64,000 nt of DNA, taken from Epiperipatus broadwayi. Taxonomy: Eukaryota; Onychophora; Udeonychophora; Euonychophora; Peripatidae. The notes beneath the pieces are model-generated. The model ran no database searches. It was not told where the DNA came from and worked only from the letters and a program-made list of their open reading frames with translations. The stretch spans positions 63,273 to 127,272 of the forward strand of contig JAQFVV010001031.1 in NCBI GenBank assembly GCA_028023455.1. The letters run 5' to 3'. Both the position numbers and the translations under genes were made by a program. Each line of letters opens with the position of its first letter. Positions within the stretch are counted from its first letter, which is position 1. Positions 31,880-45,999 of this stretch are shown here, piece by piece.

Positions 31880-32058
31880 TTATTAGTATTATAATGGTCA
31901 GGGATGAAAAGACTCTTACATTATAGTTATGTGGGCAGTGTACCATCAGGCCAGTTGAATCTGAAAATTTATAGAGACTGGAATTTAAATAAATATGATC
32001 ATAATGCCTCATTCACTAGTGCGTCAGGCAGCAGAGATTATATATATATATTCAATAT

Positions 32059-32151
<93 letters not shown>

Positions 32152-32300
32152 AAAAAAAAAAAGAAAATAACAAAAAAAATAAGACTCACCCACTGCTAGA
32201 TTAACAGTATGCAAAATTTATTTTTTACATATATAAAATTCAGAATTATTTATTTTAGTATAATGTTTACTTTATAATTTCATTTAATTTATAAATGTAT
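31880..32300 (+). repeat. Dispersed repeat family R1, copy 1 (with internal (TA)n)
   Basis: It aligns with 43610-43920: 'attataatggtc', then 'ccatcaggccagttgaatctgaaaatttata', then 'agactcacccactgctagattaaca' match their counterparts with scattered differences. The middle is expanded by a (TA)n array (32060-32144). No coding capacity. Confidence 0.65.
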
Positions 32301-32590
32301 TTACCCTAGCCTAAAAATATCATTCTAATAATTACAATATTGGGGTAGTTTTAGAATCAGTGAACTCTTATTTTTCTTTTCTTTTTATTTGTTTTATGAA
32401 TATATTTGATGAATTATATAATATAATTTTGTATAAAATGCACTTCAAATTGTGTTGTTTATGTTGTGTGAAGCCATCAGGATGATAGAAAAACCATTCT
32501 TGATAACCGAATATTTATTTATTTTATGTTTGTAAATATTTATTATTATGTTATTAATAAATTTAGTTGTTGAAACAAGTTGATTTCTTG

Positions 32591-32705
32591 TTGATCATCA
32601 CCATTATCATTGTACATTGATTCCACTAGATCATTGATCATCACCATCATCATTGTGAATTGACTCCATTAAAGGTCTGATGATCATAATCATCATTATG
32701 TATTG
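32591..32705 (+). repeat. Diverged tandem repeat of about 43 bp
   Basis: TTGATCATCACCATTATCAT... (32591) is followed by TTGATCATCACCATCATCAT... (32634) and a shorter third piece near 32680 (GATGATCATAATCATCATTA). Confidence 0.7.
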
Positions 32706-32771
32706 TTCTTATAAATAATTGAATATTATCAGTATCTTTCTATATCTATGCTTATATATAGACATATTTGT

Positions 32772-33062
32772 TTAATAATTGAGTATGTCCATCCCTGAAG
32801 AGAGCTGACTGCAAGAACTCCCTGAATTTAAATTATGTGGTGTAATGGGCCTAAAGAGAGATGTAATAAATTTGTACTGGTCTAAGTTACACTGAAATAT
32901 TGTTTGTAAACTATAAGCTAGTAAATTGAAAGTAGATGTGATTTGAAACTGGGCATTTAATTGTGACATCTTTAGCTTCCTACTCGAAGGTCTAGGTCTG
33001 ACAGTAGTGAGATACACTCCTTTTATTATATGCCACTGCTGATTCTGTAACATCTGATGCAC
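32772..33062 (-). CDS. Unrecognised 96-codon frame (doubtful)
   Basis: A minus-strand frame starting MHQMLQNQQWHIIKGVY. It sits in one of the less A+T-rich stretches, and a neighbouring frame upstream (near 33060-33160) also reads like protein (PYDKVNMAKQLDDLNEM). This suggests a broken coding region, probably of a transposon. No domain is recognised. Confidence 0.2.
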   Translation of the reverse strand: MHQMLQNQQWHIIKGVYLTTVRPRPSSRKLKMSQLNAQFQITSTFNLLAYSLQTIFQCNLDQYKFITSLFRPITPHNLNSGSSCSQLSSGMDILNY

Positions 33063-33214
33063 CCAAATGTGTTCTCAAATCATGAATTTAGGATATGACT
33101 TGTTGTAGGTTGGTGACACATTTCATTCAAATCATCCAACTGCTTAGCCATATTAACTTTGTCATATGGTATATGCGGTTCCATTATATTGGTCACCATC
33201 AACTTTGGGGCAGT

Positions 33215-33248
33215 GGATTCCTTTAATATATATATATATTAAAGGAAT

Positions 33249-33250
<2 letters not shown>
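33215..33250. repeat. Perfect hairpin beside (TA)n
   Basis: GGATTCCTTTAATATA... pairs with its exact inverted copy ...TATTAAAGGAATCC across a TA core, giving a 36-bp palindrome. A (TA)n array (33251-33315) follows at once. Confidence 0.85.
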
Positions 33251-33319
<69 letters not shown>

Positions 33320-33402
33320 TTTTCCGTCCTTTATTCTTGATTTATAAATTTTATTAAACACACATTATTATATTAAGTAATATTTACTAAGGTTGTAACC
33401 TT

Positions 33403-33543
33403 AGGAATAAGTGTCTGAAAAATTCGAAGGTAGGGACCTTTACAGGTCTTAAACACAAGCTTTCCCTCTTTTCTTCATAGTGTAAGCTTGTGTTTAAGAC
33501 CTGTAGAGGTCCCTACCTTCAAATTTTTCAGACGCTTATTCCT
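33403..33543. mobile_element. Fold-back element with 60-bp arms
   Basis: The arms are 33403-33462 and 33484-33543, nearly exact inverted copies containing GAAGGTAGGGACCT and TTAAACACAAGCTT. A 21-bp spacer lies between them. A related single arm with the spacer in the opposite orientation occurs at 50164-50275. No coding capacity. Confidence 0.85.
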
Positions 33544-34044
33544 ATTATTCTTGATTTCTAATTTTATTTATTAGAATAATGTAACAGTATGTGTGTCCAT
33601 TACTTATCAGTAAACTTGCTTAAATTTTTTTTTTTACTTAGGGTTAATAATTATGGTACATGATTAATGACACCAATTTACAATGACTTATTCAGTTAGT
33701 AATTTACAAAAAAAGACTACATACAAAAAAATGTTGATTATCATATTATTTTCAACCATCTATGCTTATGCATCCCCCCAAGAGTTACCTTTTCTCTACA
33801 TTTCACTGCTAACACTCCACATGACATTCAAATTATTTATTTAAGGAGGTAGCATTGAAGTAAATATATTTTAAGAGATAATGAGTTTATACATGGGCAG
33901 CACAATTATATATGAATCATTCAATCTTAGCTTAAGATTGAGCTTCATGGTTCTATATACTAATCAGTGTTTAAGCCCCATATCCCCTTCCACTTTTTTT
34001 GTTTATATATATATATATATATATATACACGTATAAACAATCTA

Positions 34045-34046
34045 TC

Positions 34047-34092
<46 letters not shown>

Positions 34093-34094
34093 GA
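34045..34094. repeat. Palindrome TCGAAAAT-(TA)n-ATTTTCGA
   Basis: A TA tract bounded by exactly inverted TCGAAAATTATATA and TATATAATTTTCGA. Another TA run (34005-34027) lies just upstream. Confidence 0.85.
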
Positions 34095-34190
34095 TTATCA
34101 CCATTTTACTGTGAATTTTTTCTTTCTGATGAAAACCAGATCTCTGTTTGAAATATAATATTATTTCTAGGATTTATAAGTCTTTTCTTG

Positions 34191-34194
<4 letters not shown>

Positions 34195-34276
<82 letters not shown>
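34195..34276. repeat. (TA)n microsatellite
   Basis: About 82 bp of uninterrupted TA. Confidence 0.95.
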
Positions 34277-34278
<2 letters not shown>

Positions 34279-34402
34279 GTAGATATTTGAGATGTGCACT
34301 TAAAATTTATAAAGGTTCACATTTCAATATTTATCATTATTATTTATAAATTATTTTCATGTGAAAAATACATGTGTGGCTCTGATATATATATATATAT
34401 AT

Positions 34403-34785
34403 GTTAAAACGAAGATTTGCACGGGTTAAATATATAAAATACATATTTTGCGGGTTCATCCATGTTAAAAACTTTTAATATTAATATACTGACATTTCGA
34501 CTTGGTCACACAAGCCATCCACAGAGTTATAAAAAGCATACAAAGCTGTTTAAAAATTTCCTCCCAGTAGAGGTTAATAATGTTAAAACACAGACTTGCA
34601 CGGGTTAAATATATAAATACATATTTTGCGGGTTCATCCATGTTAAAAACTTTTAATATTAATATACTGACATTTCGACTTGGTCACACAAGCCATTCAC
34701 AGAGATGGCTTGTGTGACCAAGTCGAAATGTCAGTATATTAATATTAAAAGTTTTTAACATGGATGAACCCACAAAATATGTATT
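34403..34785. mobile_element. Direct repeat plus 81-bp-arm palindrome (fold-back element)
   Basis: A unit of about 120 bp (GTTAAAAC.....CATCCACAGAG) occurs at 34403-34521 and again at 34582-34704. The second copy is followed at once by its own inverted copy. The arms 34616-34696 and 34705-34785 match at 80 of 81 positions by eye, with an 8-base loop. (TA)n tracts lie at both outer ends (34384-34402 and 34785-34802). It has no coding capacity. The layout (tandem unit, then inverted unit) mirrors one half of the large palindrome at 56 kb. Confidence 0.85.
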
Positions 34786-34931
34786 ATATATATATATATA
34801 TTGAAGCAGTTGACCTGATACTCAAATCGAACTTTACAGCCCACCACCAATTCATGTTCAAACTCCATCCTTACATACCTATACATATTTATTATACATA
34901 TAGTTTGTAGCTTAACCAATGAAATGATAAT

Positions 34932-34935
<4 letters not shown>

Positions 34936-34969
<34 letters not shown>
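34936..34969. repeat. (TA)n microsatellite
   Basis: A short TA array of about 34 bp. Confidence 0.9.
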
Positions 34970-34970
<1 letters not shown>

Positions 34971-34989
34971 TTATCATTGACACTCCCAA

Positions 34990-36455
34990 CACCACTCATA
35001 TACATTACATGAGCGAAATGCCCAGGTCCCAGTTGTTTTTAATAAATAGAACAATATAACAAAATATATAATACAAAATTATTACTGAGACTCTATATTT
35101 TCTTCCTTCATCCAAGTATAATATATATCAGCTTGCTATAATTATAATCCTAAACTATCCTCTGACTTGGCGTATCATAATTTTAACATCTACTTTAATG
35201 CCAATCAAGAAATAAACAATAAGATCTCAGGCAATTTTAACAAACATAGTTGAATTAAATAAAATACATTGGCCCATAAATTATAATTCTAAAGTATGAC
35301 AAAATGTAATGAAACAAACTGACTAAAATATTTTACTGTGTTTCAATAGTAAGATAATGACAGAGATAGGGTATTTTAATCTGATATCACCATCTAACAA
35401 ATATACTGACTTGGCTACCTTTCTAATACATTTGTCCGGTGGCAAAATGTTCTTTTATAATGTTTGGATTAAGAATAACAATATTGTCAGACACCAGCAG
35501 ATTTAATAATATAACTCTAAAATAATATATCTATTTTGTAATAGATTTATGAAATGTGGAGATGTGGAAATGGAAATCACGAATGTACACAAGAATAACT
35601 CAAGACACAGTTTTTAAGATTTTAAATAACTAAAACAAATCATTTATTACAATAAAATAAACTTGGTTTAACATGATATTTACAACGGACTATTTGTCTT
35701 ACAGATTTTTAAATTATCAAATAAACTTTGAGCATCAGTTTGGGATTATCCCTACTATCAAAGCAAATTAATAACAAAACTTAAATATCCTGACTTCGAT
35801 CACATGCTTTGCCTACATGTTTCATCTACATGACAATAAATAAATAACATGTTATATTATTAGCACAAAAATATACTTTTGAGAGGATATTACTCTTGAT
35901 TAACAAAATAAATCAAATTAATTATATTTGGTTATCCACAAAGCAACTTTTTCTAATTGACTAAATAATCACTTTCAATTACATGTACCTTTTATGCATA
36001 GCAACCAATCATGTTTATTCTGATGATTTGATGATTTATTACCTTTATTTAAATAAATACACTGTATTTTAAAATATTTATTCCCATTTTAATATCAATA
36101 CTTTATATTTAAATGAATGTAATGTATTTCAAAAAAACATTTATTTCTCATTATTTCAATAATTCTATACTTTATATACACAATATTATTTATATTATGC
36201 ATGTGTGTGTGTTCAAGCAGCTATAATATAAAACAATCTTTTCTATAACTCTCCATTCATCAAGAAAATATCATACAATTATTTTATTTCAGACAATGTC
36301 ATAATTCATCAATAAAATATGACACTAATACTACATCAAGAATTAATCTAACAATTTATCTAGCCACATATTAATTAACACAAAGCTATATTTTCATGAT
36401 TATACATACTATATATTATCAGGAAAATCTAATTGAAGAGCAGGTAAACTCTTAC
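34990..36455. other. A+T-rich DNA without recognisable gene
   Basis: No supported gene. Between 36050 and 36180 a segment of about 70 bp (AAATAAATACACTGTATTTTAAAA-like) appears twice with divergence. Confidence 0.5.
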
Positions 36456-36460
36456 TGAAC

Positions 36461-36677
36461 ACTTCTACAACAATTCATCTGATTCTAAATATACTTTTGG
36501 TGGGGATTTTTTTCTCATCACCAAGCGTCTAAGAAAAACATCACATAACTTCCTAAGCATCCTTTAATCATACTTCAACAATAACTCATCTACTTCTAAA
36601 TATATTATTGGTGTGGATTTATTCCTCTTCACCAGGGCCCTAAGAAAACATCACTTCAAAACATCATTTAATCATAC
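36461..36677 (+). repeat. Tandem duplication of about 111 bp
   Basis: ACTTCTACAACAATTCATCT...CACCAAGCGTCTAAGAAAAACATCAC (from 36461) is followed by a diverged copy ACTTCAACAATAACTCATCT...CACCAGGGCCCTAAGAAAACATCAC (from 36572). Third copies are not evident. Confidence 0.8.
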
Positions 36678-36977
36678 GCATATAATATCAACTAGGCAGT
36701 ACTCATGGAAAATTATTAACATATACTAAATAAGCAATTTTTTTATCCCTACAAACATTATGATGCAATCAGATTTCTTTCCATTCTCATGGCTTTCCTA
36801 AATATCGAACATTATAAGTGCACACTGGCAGATAAATACATACAGATAACATACTAATCTGTTCAACTTAGCAGAATATGACAACACCCGAAATTTATAC
36901 ATAAAATATTTACAAACTGAACTTTATTAAACATACATCCCAAATGTGCAAAAGAAACACACACCTGCGAACAAATA

Positions 36978-36980
<3 letters not shown>

Positions 36981-37068
<88 letters not shown>
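36981..37068. repeat. (TA)n microsatellite
   Basis: About 88 bp of TA. Confidence 0.95.
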
Positions 37069-37072
<4 letters not shown>

Positions 37073-37089
37073 GTCTAAACTACACACTA

Positions 37090-38780
37090 TGTAGGCAACA
37101 TGGTAATTAAATATTGCATTAAGGTATAACTTTTAATTCAAAATAAACTTTAGGTTACTTTTAAAATTTAATATTTATAATTATTACGAATGAACTTTCT
37201 TTCATATCTTGAAAACTATTTCTATTATACGTTCATTGATTCAAAAAAAAAATTCTCACTTTGAGATAATAATTTATGCAAAATAAATATAAACTTCTCT
37301 AATAATATATTTTTTAAAAAAATTTTTCTTTTTTTTATCTTCATAAAAGAACAATAAGACCTATTTGAACACAATCAATTTTTACCAGCATATTCCTTAT
37401 TCCGATACACTTCAGAGACGGTCTTGAAGATCAAAATAACCCAAATTACAAATGAACATAATAATAAATAAGCATATATACCTATCATATACATTAATTA
37501 TGACAAGCAATAAAAAAAATAAACAAAGGTTATTAGTTTTGCAACTTAAAAATAAAAGTTCACTTGCAAAGCTCAGTTCCATGTTTATGAAACAATATGG
37601 GACCCATTCCAAACTGAATTTAAATTAAAATAAACTGCCGTAGGATAACCAAACAAATATAATCATGCTTAAATAGGACTCAGCATCTTCAATATTCATA
37701 ACAAAGTTATTTAAGTTACTGTATTGTACACAAGCAATCAATTTGTCTTCTATTATGATGACAATATAATAAATTCTTAACTAGTGTTGGAAAGGAATTA
37801 TCTCACTTATTCCATTGTAGTTCTAAATTAAATATGAAATTATTTTAGTAGTTTCTTCTCCATAGCATTTAACACTTTATAATTTATCATACGCCTGGTT
37901 TATTTTTAAATATTGTCCATTAAGATACCACGTTTCTTTATTAATTCTTCAAGTAATAATATTTTGTTTTATTTTCCATCTTTATCGAAGAGAACAAAAA
38001 TTACCCGCTTTTCTATCCTTCCATTCAATTTAAGCAATTACTTAATTTGAAGTAGTTCACATTTTATTTCCTTCATTTAAAATATGTATTATTTCCAGAA
38101 ATACAAGACAAACAAATACTGTCATCTCTTTATGATGAATTTAAACATGGCATGATTTATCAAACCATGCATATCCTCAAATTAAGGTTTAATTCTCACA
38201 AAAACACAACACAGAAAATATTGAAGAATTAAAATATATTCTGTAAAATAGTTCTGCATGTGTTTTCCAAATATATTAAAGAACACATGTTGGATAATGA
38301 TACAACAATAATATTCATGCAATTTATTCCTATTTAAAATAACAATTAAGTGAAGTAATGTAGACTGGATGTTATTAACATACATTTCTAAAAGAGCAAT
38401 TGTTATGAAGAGGTTAATCTAAAATGTTTAAATTAAGGAGAATAATGTGAACTGAGTAGAACTGAGTACCTTTTTAAAATTTAGAACTGCATCTGAAATT
38501 AACTTGTCCCATAATAAATTTCTTGGGATTCTTTCGTAATTTTACTCCAAAGTCTTTTTAAAATCAATTTGACTTCAGCAACTGGTTTTACTTTCACAAT
38601 AACAAGTCACCACTTTTACCTACAATTACATTACATAATAAGCAAATTTTCCACTGGAGATCTTATTTAAAGCTCTCTTTAGCAAAGTTCATTTCCGTCC
38701 ACAAGGTTACTCCCATGCTTTTTTTTCTAGCTCAGCTCATTACATATTCAAAAAAAAATCTTTTCAAAAAAAAAAAATCA
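37090..38780. other. A+T-rich DNA without recognisable gene
   Basis: No domain-bearing frame. The minus-strand frames at 37412-37612 and 38182-38385 (66 and 67 codons) look like chance frames. Confidence 0.5.
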
Positions 38781-38782
38781 CT

Positions 38783-39537
38783 TTAACCCTTAAACCGCTA
38801 ATTTTATCATTGGTTGTATCAGATAAAAATCAAATCTTTTAATTGGCCAACTCACAAACTGAAGACAAAGCCTATTGTTAAAACATATTCACCTATAATA
38901 TTAAATTCAACTCAGATACATTTATAAAAAGTATATAATTAATTTTTCAGGTCATGAAAAAAACGAAAGTTCTTTCAAAAATAAATTGCTATTTATTTAT
39001 TCTAAAATATTCCACATCGGCAACATAAAAGTTATAATGTAAACAAAAAGATCGACTTTTACGTTATAGAAAAGTAAATATTTCTTTTTACTACAACTTC
39101 AATATTTGGACTAAAATCTTCAATATTTTTCGAAAATAATTTTGTTTTTTTATTATTCTCTCTGAAAATTATGTTTAATTTCCATAAATATTATTTAATA
39201 ATAATTTAAATCGTATTCGAAATGAAAATCTCAGCGTTTTTCTTTATTTTCTTTGATCAGGCAGTTTCTTTGTTCTTTCCAGCCAATCAGAATGCCTTTT
39301 TCGGCTGAGAGCATGCTAAGAACCAATCACAAATAATGTTCCTTCTTTGTTTAGGTTTAAATGCGTTTTTTTTCTATTTTTTACTTCTAAAATAAATCGG
39401 AAGATGTCACCATCGTACAGAACTTTTAAAAACGAATTCAATATGTATTTAACGAAAATTTTCGTATGAAAACGAGCTGAGTTAGAATGATTTCAGATGT
39501 CGACGAGGAGCCTCGTCGGACGCGGGAAAAGGGTTAA
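38783..39537. mobile_element. piggyBac-like non-autonomous element, 755 bp
   Basis: The left end is TTAACCCTTAAACCGC at 38783, and the right end is GCGGGAAAAGGGTTAA finishing at 39537. The TTAA at both ends is the classic piggyBac target-site duplication, and CCCTT...AAGGG are the matching inverted termini. Next to the right end is a subterminal hairpin, CGACGAGG-AG-CCTCGTCG (39501-39518), conspicuous for its G+C content. The interior has no transposase frame, so the element would need transposase from elsewhere. The short, slightly imperfect terminal repeats fit the superfamily. Chance is the alternative, since TTAA is common here. Confidence 0.65.
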
Positions 39538-39539
39538 TT

Positions 39540-40230
39540 TTTAGAATTAAAATCAAGATAAAAATAATAATAAAATAAATAGCTTTTACAAACTTGAAAG
39601 AAAAATGAATATTAATTAACTATTAAATAAAAATGATTAATAATTTATTTAATTTGTTAAATAATCTATTGATTCAACTATCTATTAATCATTGGAAAGA
39701 AATATATATTTGTTAAATTATTTAAGATAACTACTGTAATATAAAAATGTTTGTTTATTGTGAATGTACTATCGTTTGCTGTTATTAAAGACGAAAATGA
39801 AATGAAAATGATGCAGAGTCATACATGCATGCACATGTTCTATAACCTAAATATTAAACTATCTTAACTAGATATAATTGAAATGGCTACTAATTGTTTA
39901 CAAAAAGATAAGTATCAATGAATAAAGGATTTTGAAACTATTCAACCAATATTACAATAATATAAACTAACTTTGCATCTTTCTGACAAAATGTATTAAT
40001 TCCATTAATAAACACCCTTCTTCTTTACATTAAATACCTCATTAACCACACTAACAATAATGGATAATTATAAAGTGGTCTATAAACTACATAAGCAACT
40101 CATATCTACACTTTAAATAATCTCCAGCAAAAAAAAATTAAAATTCTAAGGCTATTTCATTTTTTTAATATAATATAACTATTTAATGCATATACAAAGT
40201 ACCTTAAACCCTTGTGCCCATTCAGGTGGT
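39540..40230. other. A+T-rich DNA without recognisable gene
   Basis: Nothing beyond low-complexity sequence seen. Confidence 0.5.
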
Positions 40231-40233
40231 CAC

Positions 40234-41790
<1,557 letters not shown>

Positions 41791-41799
41791 TAAAGTTAA

Positions 41800-43590
41800 G
41801 TTGGGTATGGAAGTTGCATGGATTCGTTATCGGTTAATTATGTTTTTGGTTTTCATATTTGATCAAAATATATAAACATTCGGTAAATAATGATACCTTA
41901 CGGTGAGTATCTAAAATGTATTTATTCGGATGTCTTTTAAGTTATTTGTGTCTCTGCAGTATCTTATGATGAATGCCATTGGGTTTCTTGTATTCCCTAT
42001 GCAATTGACAGTATCAATGACTTTGTATTTTGATCGTTTATGTTTATTTTGAAATTTTTTTAACCATGTAATCTATGTAACCAATCTATACTCAACATTT
42101 TAAAACAAACTTTTATAAACCCATCTGTGCAAACTTATAATAGTATAAAAATTAAAATGTAAATTAAAATCAAAGTTAAAAATGTAAATTAAATTTTAAA
42201 ATGTAAACATGCTAAAATAATAATGTTAAATTTTATATATATGTAGTAAATAAATATCTGTTTGTTAATTACTGGCAGTGGCTTATTTTATTCTTTTTTA
42301 AAAAAATATTCTTAGATAAGAATTTATAAAATATAAATCTCTGCTGTTCCATTGAGCTAGTGACAATGGGCTAACGACTGGTTATCAAAATATATAAAAT
42401 AAAATCTTTTTTTTGACTTACGTATCTGCCTACTTTATAATTTTTTCTAGGTTCAAATGCCTAGATGGTGCCCTGTAGTGCAGATGACATTAAGCTCTTT
42501 CTCCGGATCGTTATTATATATATATTAATGTAACTAATTTTAATAAATAAATATTTCATTTGATTTTAATTCATAGGCTTGCCTAATGGATGGGTATATA
42601 TTATAGGTGAGGGTAGATTAATTTTAAAACATATATAAAGGAAAAATGTATTATATCAATATGTATTTTTAAAATTATATTTCATTTATTATTTATTTTA
42701 GTCATGGTGGTCAGAGAAGATGACATGATCCTTGTAAGAATACTCTCAAATGTAATTAAGACAATTTACCCAATTAATTTTATAGAATAATGTAATAATA
42801 CATTAGTGGAAATTTTATCCTCTTCAAATTTTTTTTAAAATCATAGATCATATTTTAAAACAATCAGTTTGAAAAATTTTCATAGGATTGCATTGTATTT
42901 AAAACTTACTTAAACAAAAGGGGCATCCGGTCAGGAAATTCCAGATCCACTAAGTGCATAAAGTGCTCTAAATGAAAAAATAGTATAAATACCGCTAGAT
43001 TTGAATCCAGAAGAGAGTCTCATAATATTTAAACAGCAATGGTGTAGATAATCCATGCTTCTTATGACAATAATTCAATGTGTAGTGATGGTGGAAATTT
43101 TCACCTTTTTCTCCATTCAAATTTGTTTTTCCCATAATCTTCACTCAGGATCATGTTACCTATGAACTTTAATATGCTTAAAGACTGAATACTAAAATGC
43201 TACCTGCCTGCCTGACCAAATTTATACAATATACTACAAACTTATTTAAGTATTAATTGAAATGCTTAAATGAGGTTCCACTGAGGTAGATTCCCAAAAG
43301 ACACTCCTCCTGAAGTGCCACATTTACAATCATAAACTTATGTGGCTAAGCATGCCTATACACTTTAAAGCATAATATATACTGAAAAAATATAGCAATT
43401 GCAACATTTTGACTTTTTCTTTAAAGAAAATACAATTTAAAACTTCTAATTTATTTTCTTTCTTTTGTTTAATATATGTGGTATTTCTTTCTGACAGTGC
43501 TTTTTATAAGATATAAAGTATACAACTTTATGTAATTAGATAAAATATTTTATTTAAAAAAATTTTAACAAGGTACTTGTGCTCTATTTT
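41800..43590. other. A+T-rich DNA without recognisable gene
   Basis: No coding region is supported. A less A+T-rich patch at 42918-43020 (AGGGGCATCCGGTCAGGAAA start, with a B-box-like GATTTGAATCC) may be SINE-derived. A similar patch with TTCTAGGTTCAAATGCC lies near 42447. Confidence 0.4.
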
Positions 43591-43609
43591 ACATTGTGCC
43601 ATGTTGGGA

Positions 43610-43920
43610 GGCCAATTATAATGGTCGTGGACAAAGAAATTCTTATATTATAATTTTGATGCTAGGGCACCATTAGGCCAATTGAACATGAAAATTTATA
43701 CAGGCCACTAGGTACTTACATTAAGATCCAAAATTTAAATTAATATGTCCATAATTCCCCATGCACTAGCTTGTGGTGCATCAGAGATAATTTATTATTT
43801 TTATTTTAAAGAAAAAAATCAATATATTTAAAAAATAAGAATCAGCCATTGCTAGATTAACAATCACAAAAACATTTATTTTACACATATGTAGAATTTG
43901 ATTTCATTTACAGCTTAACT
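43610..43920 (+). repeat. Dispersed repeat family R1, copy 2
   Basis: The same family and orientation as 31880-32300, without the internal (TA)n expansion. It ends where the inverted R2 copy begins. Confidence 0.65.
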
Positions 43921-43969
43921 TTTTATTTTAGAAGTCTGCACAGATGGATTAATTAATATTTTATTACAG

Positions 43970-45475
43970 TGTTGAATATGGATAGACAACATAGATTGCA
44001 TTCGAGAAATAAAATATTTTACATCCTTTATTTAGCCCTAGGACAAAAGTTTGCAGTCAATGTAATGCAAATCCATCTGATATATAGATGTATTCAATAC
44101 AAAATGAATACAATAGGACAATACCATACTGTCAGGTATGTACATTGGAACAGCATGGTTATCTAGAAGAAATGTCCCTCATCCATAGGAAGGGATTGAG
44201 GTCTTTTTTGCCAACTTAGCATCCCATTCCATGAGCTAAAGTGGTGATCCAAAGAGCAGTGAATACTGTCTGACTCTGATGGACAATAAGAAATGTGATT
44301 ATTTTGCCCAAGTGTGACATATTATGTGATTATGCACATATCAGATCTTCATATTACATTTAGTAATTACATCAATACACCCAACCCATTAACCCAATCT
44401 AGCTATGAAACAAATAACCTGTGATTAACCCTACCCTAAACTAACATAACTTTATGAACTTATGCAGCTACCCAAACCTAATTTCAATTTAACATAATTT
44501 AAAAGTTGTAGCTTAATAAAAAAAATCATAATAAGCACTCAAAAAGGGAAAGAAAATAATGAAAATGATTTAAAAATACATATAATAAAAATATTTATTA
44601 TTAAATGATCTAATTTGGTAAAACAAGAATTCATATTTCTATTCAAATATTAGAAAAAGTTTTATATATTTAAAGTTCACAAGTTATATAGAGTTATTAT
44701 GGTTTAAAAGTCCATACAACATCCTGGGGAGACTGGTGTGCTGCTAGCCTTTTGTTGGTATTCATCTGGATGTCCTCTGCTCTAGCTGGTATATCTCTTT
44801 TCAAGATTTTATTGCAGGATTCTGGTGTCCTGGGGTAAACAATATAGGAAAATGATTTTTTTTTTCTTTTGGAAAAACTTAAGGGATTGGAAGTGTGTCT
44901 TTTCAACCCTTCTCCTTCAACACTCCCAGAAACTGATCTTTGAGTCCAATCTTTTTTTTTATATCAAAACTCTGGATTAACTGAACATGATATCAGGATG
45001 ATGATGATGATGATGATTCTTTTACTCCTGAGAGATTTTATTGATTATTCTGTTATTATTGTTTTTATCTCCTATCTGACCTTTAATTATAAATTTTGAG
45101 ATGCCCAAGGGCTAATTTACTTACACTAATTAAAAATAATCATTTCCATTTTTAACCTTTTACACAATAGAATTAATTAAATAATCTGCATTCCTAAAAT
45201 AAATCTTATCTTTCAATATTTTTTTTTCTTTTTATTACTTTGATTTACTTTTAAGTAGTTTTCTTAAATATTTATTTTTCCTTTTTTTTTAAATAGTTCT
45301 AATAGGTTTTCATCTGTTCGATTATATATTTATTTATATATATGAGTTTAGATGACTTTTAATTTTCAATTTTTAATTCTTAAAAACAAATTTTTATTTG
45401 CGAACTTTTTATCCCTTTTTTATTCTTGATTTCTAATTTTATTTATTACAACAATGTAACAATATGTGTGTCCTT
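43970..45475 (-). repeat. Repeat family R2, copy 2 (minus orientation)
   Basis: It is inverted relative to 40364-41790 and separated from it by about 2.2 kb. On its minus strand a 69-codon frame (44697-44906) starts MKRHTSNPLSFSKRKKK and includes YPRTPESCNKILKRDI. Its composition looks coding, but no domain is recognised and copy 1 has lost the frame. Its outer end (45420-45473, TTATTCTTGATTTCTAATTT) also matches 33546-33599, so fragments of the family occur elsewhere in the window. Confidence 0.65.
44996..45017. repeat. (GAT)n microsatellite
   Basis: Seven GAT units inside the R2 minus-strand copy. Confidence 0.85.
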
Positions 45476-45698
45476 TACAGTATATAACGTAAATAGTCCA
45501 CTGGTTAGAATTACAGTAGATTTCCAATGTGATTTTACAAAAAAATACTCATTTTGCTATAATTTCAATAAGGAATGAAAGTCAGTTTAATGTATTATTT
45601 GTTTTTGTTTTTTTTTGTTTGTTTGTTTAAACTGACTTGGCAGTTTCAATTTAATTTTAAATTGATTAGTTTAAATTTTATATGTGATCATTTAAAAT

Positions 45699-45900
45699 AA
45701 CAATTCAATACAAAACAACACTCTCCATATAGTAGTGCCATCTTGTGCTAACAAGAGCAATCAATGGATGCCAGAAGGCTTGTGCATAAAATCCCTATCT
45801 AGTGCCTACTCATCCACAAGCCTTCTGGCATCCATTGATTGCTCTTGTTAGCACAAGATGGCACTACTATATGGAGAGTGTTGTTTTGTTTTGAATTGTT
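45699..45900. mobile_element. Hairpin element with 86-bp arms
   Basis: The arms 45699-45784 and 45815-45900 are inverted copies with one mismatch seen (AACAATTCAATACAAAACAA start; CCAGAAGGCTTGTG inner end), separated by a 30-bp spacer. ATCATTTAAAATA occurs as a direct repeat on both sides (45688-45700 and 45949-45961), which may be flanking duplication or coincidence. The near identity of the arms suggests recent origin or ongoing arm homogenisation. No coding capacity. Confidence 0.88.
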
Positions 45901-45960
45901 TAATAACAATTATTGTGCTAGTATGAGATAGTGATCATGTGATGTTTAATCATTTAAAAT

Positions 45961-45991
<31 letters not shown>
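45961..45991. repeat. Compound (CA)n-(TA)n microsatellite
   Basis: A short CA run passes into TA. Confidence 0.9.
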
Positions 45992-45999
45992 ATTTTAAT

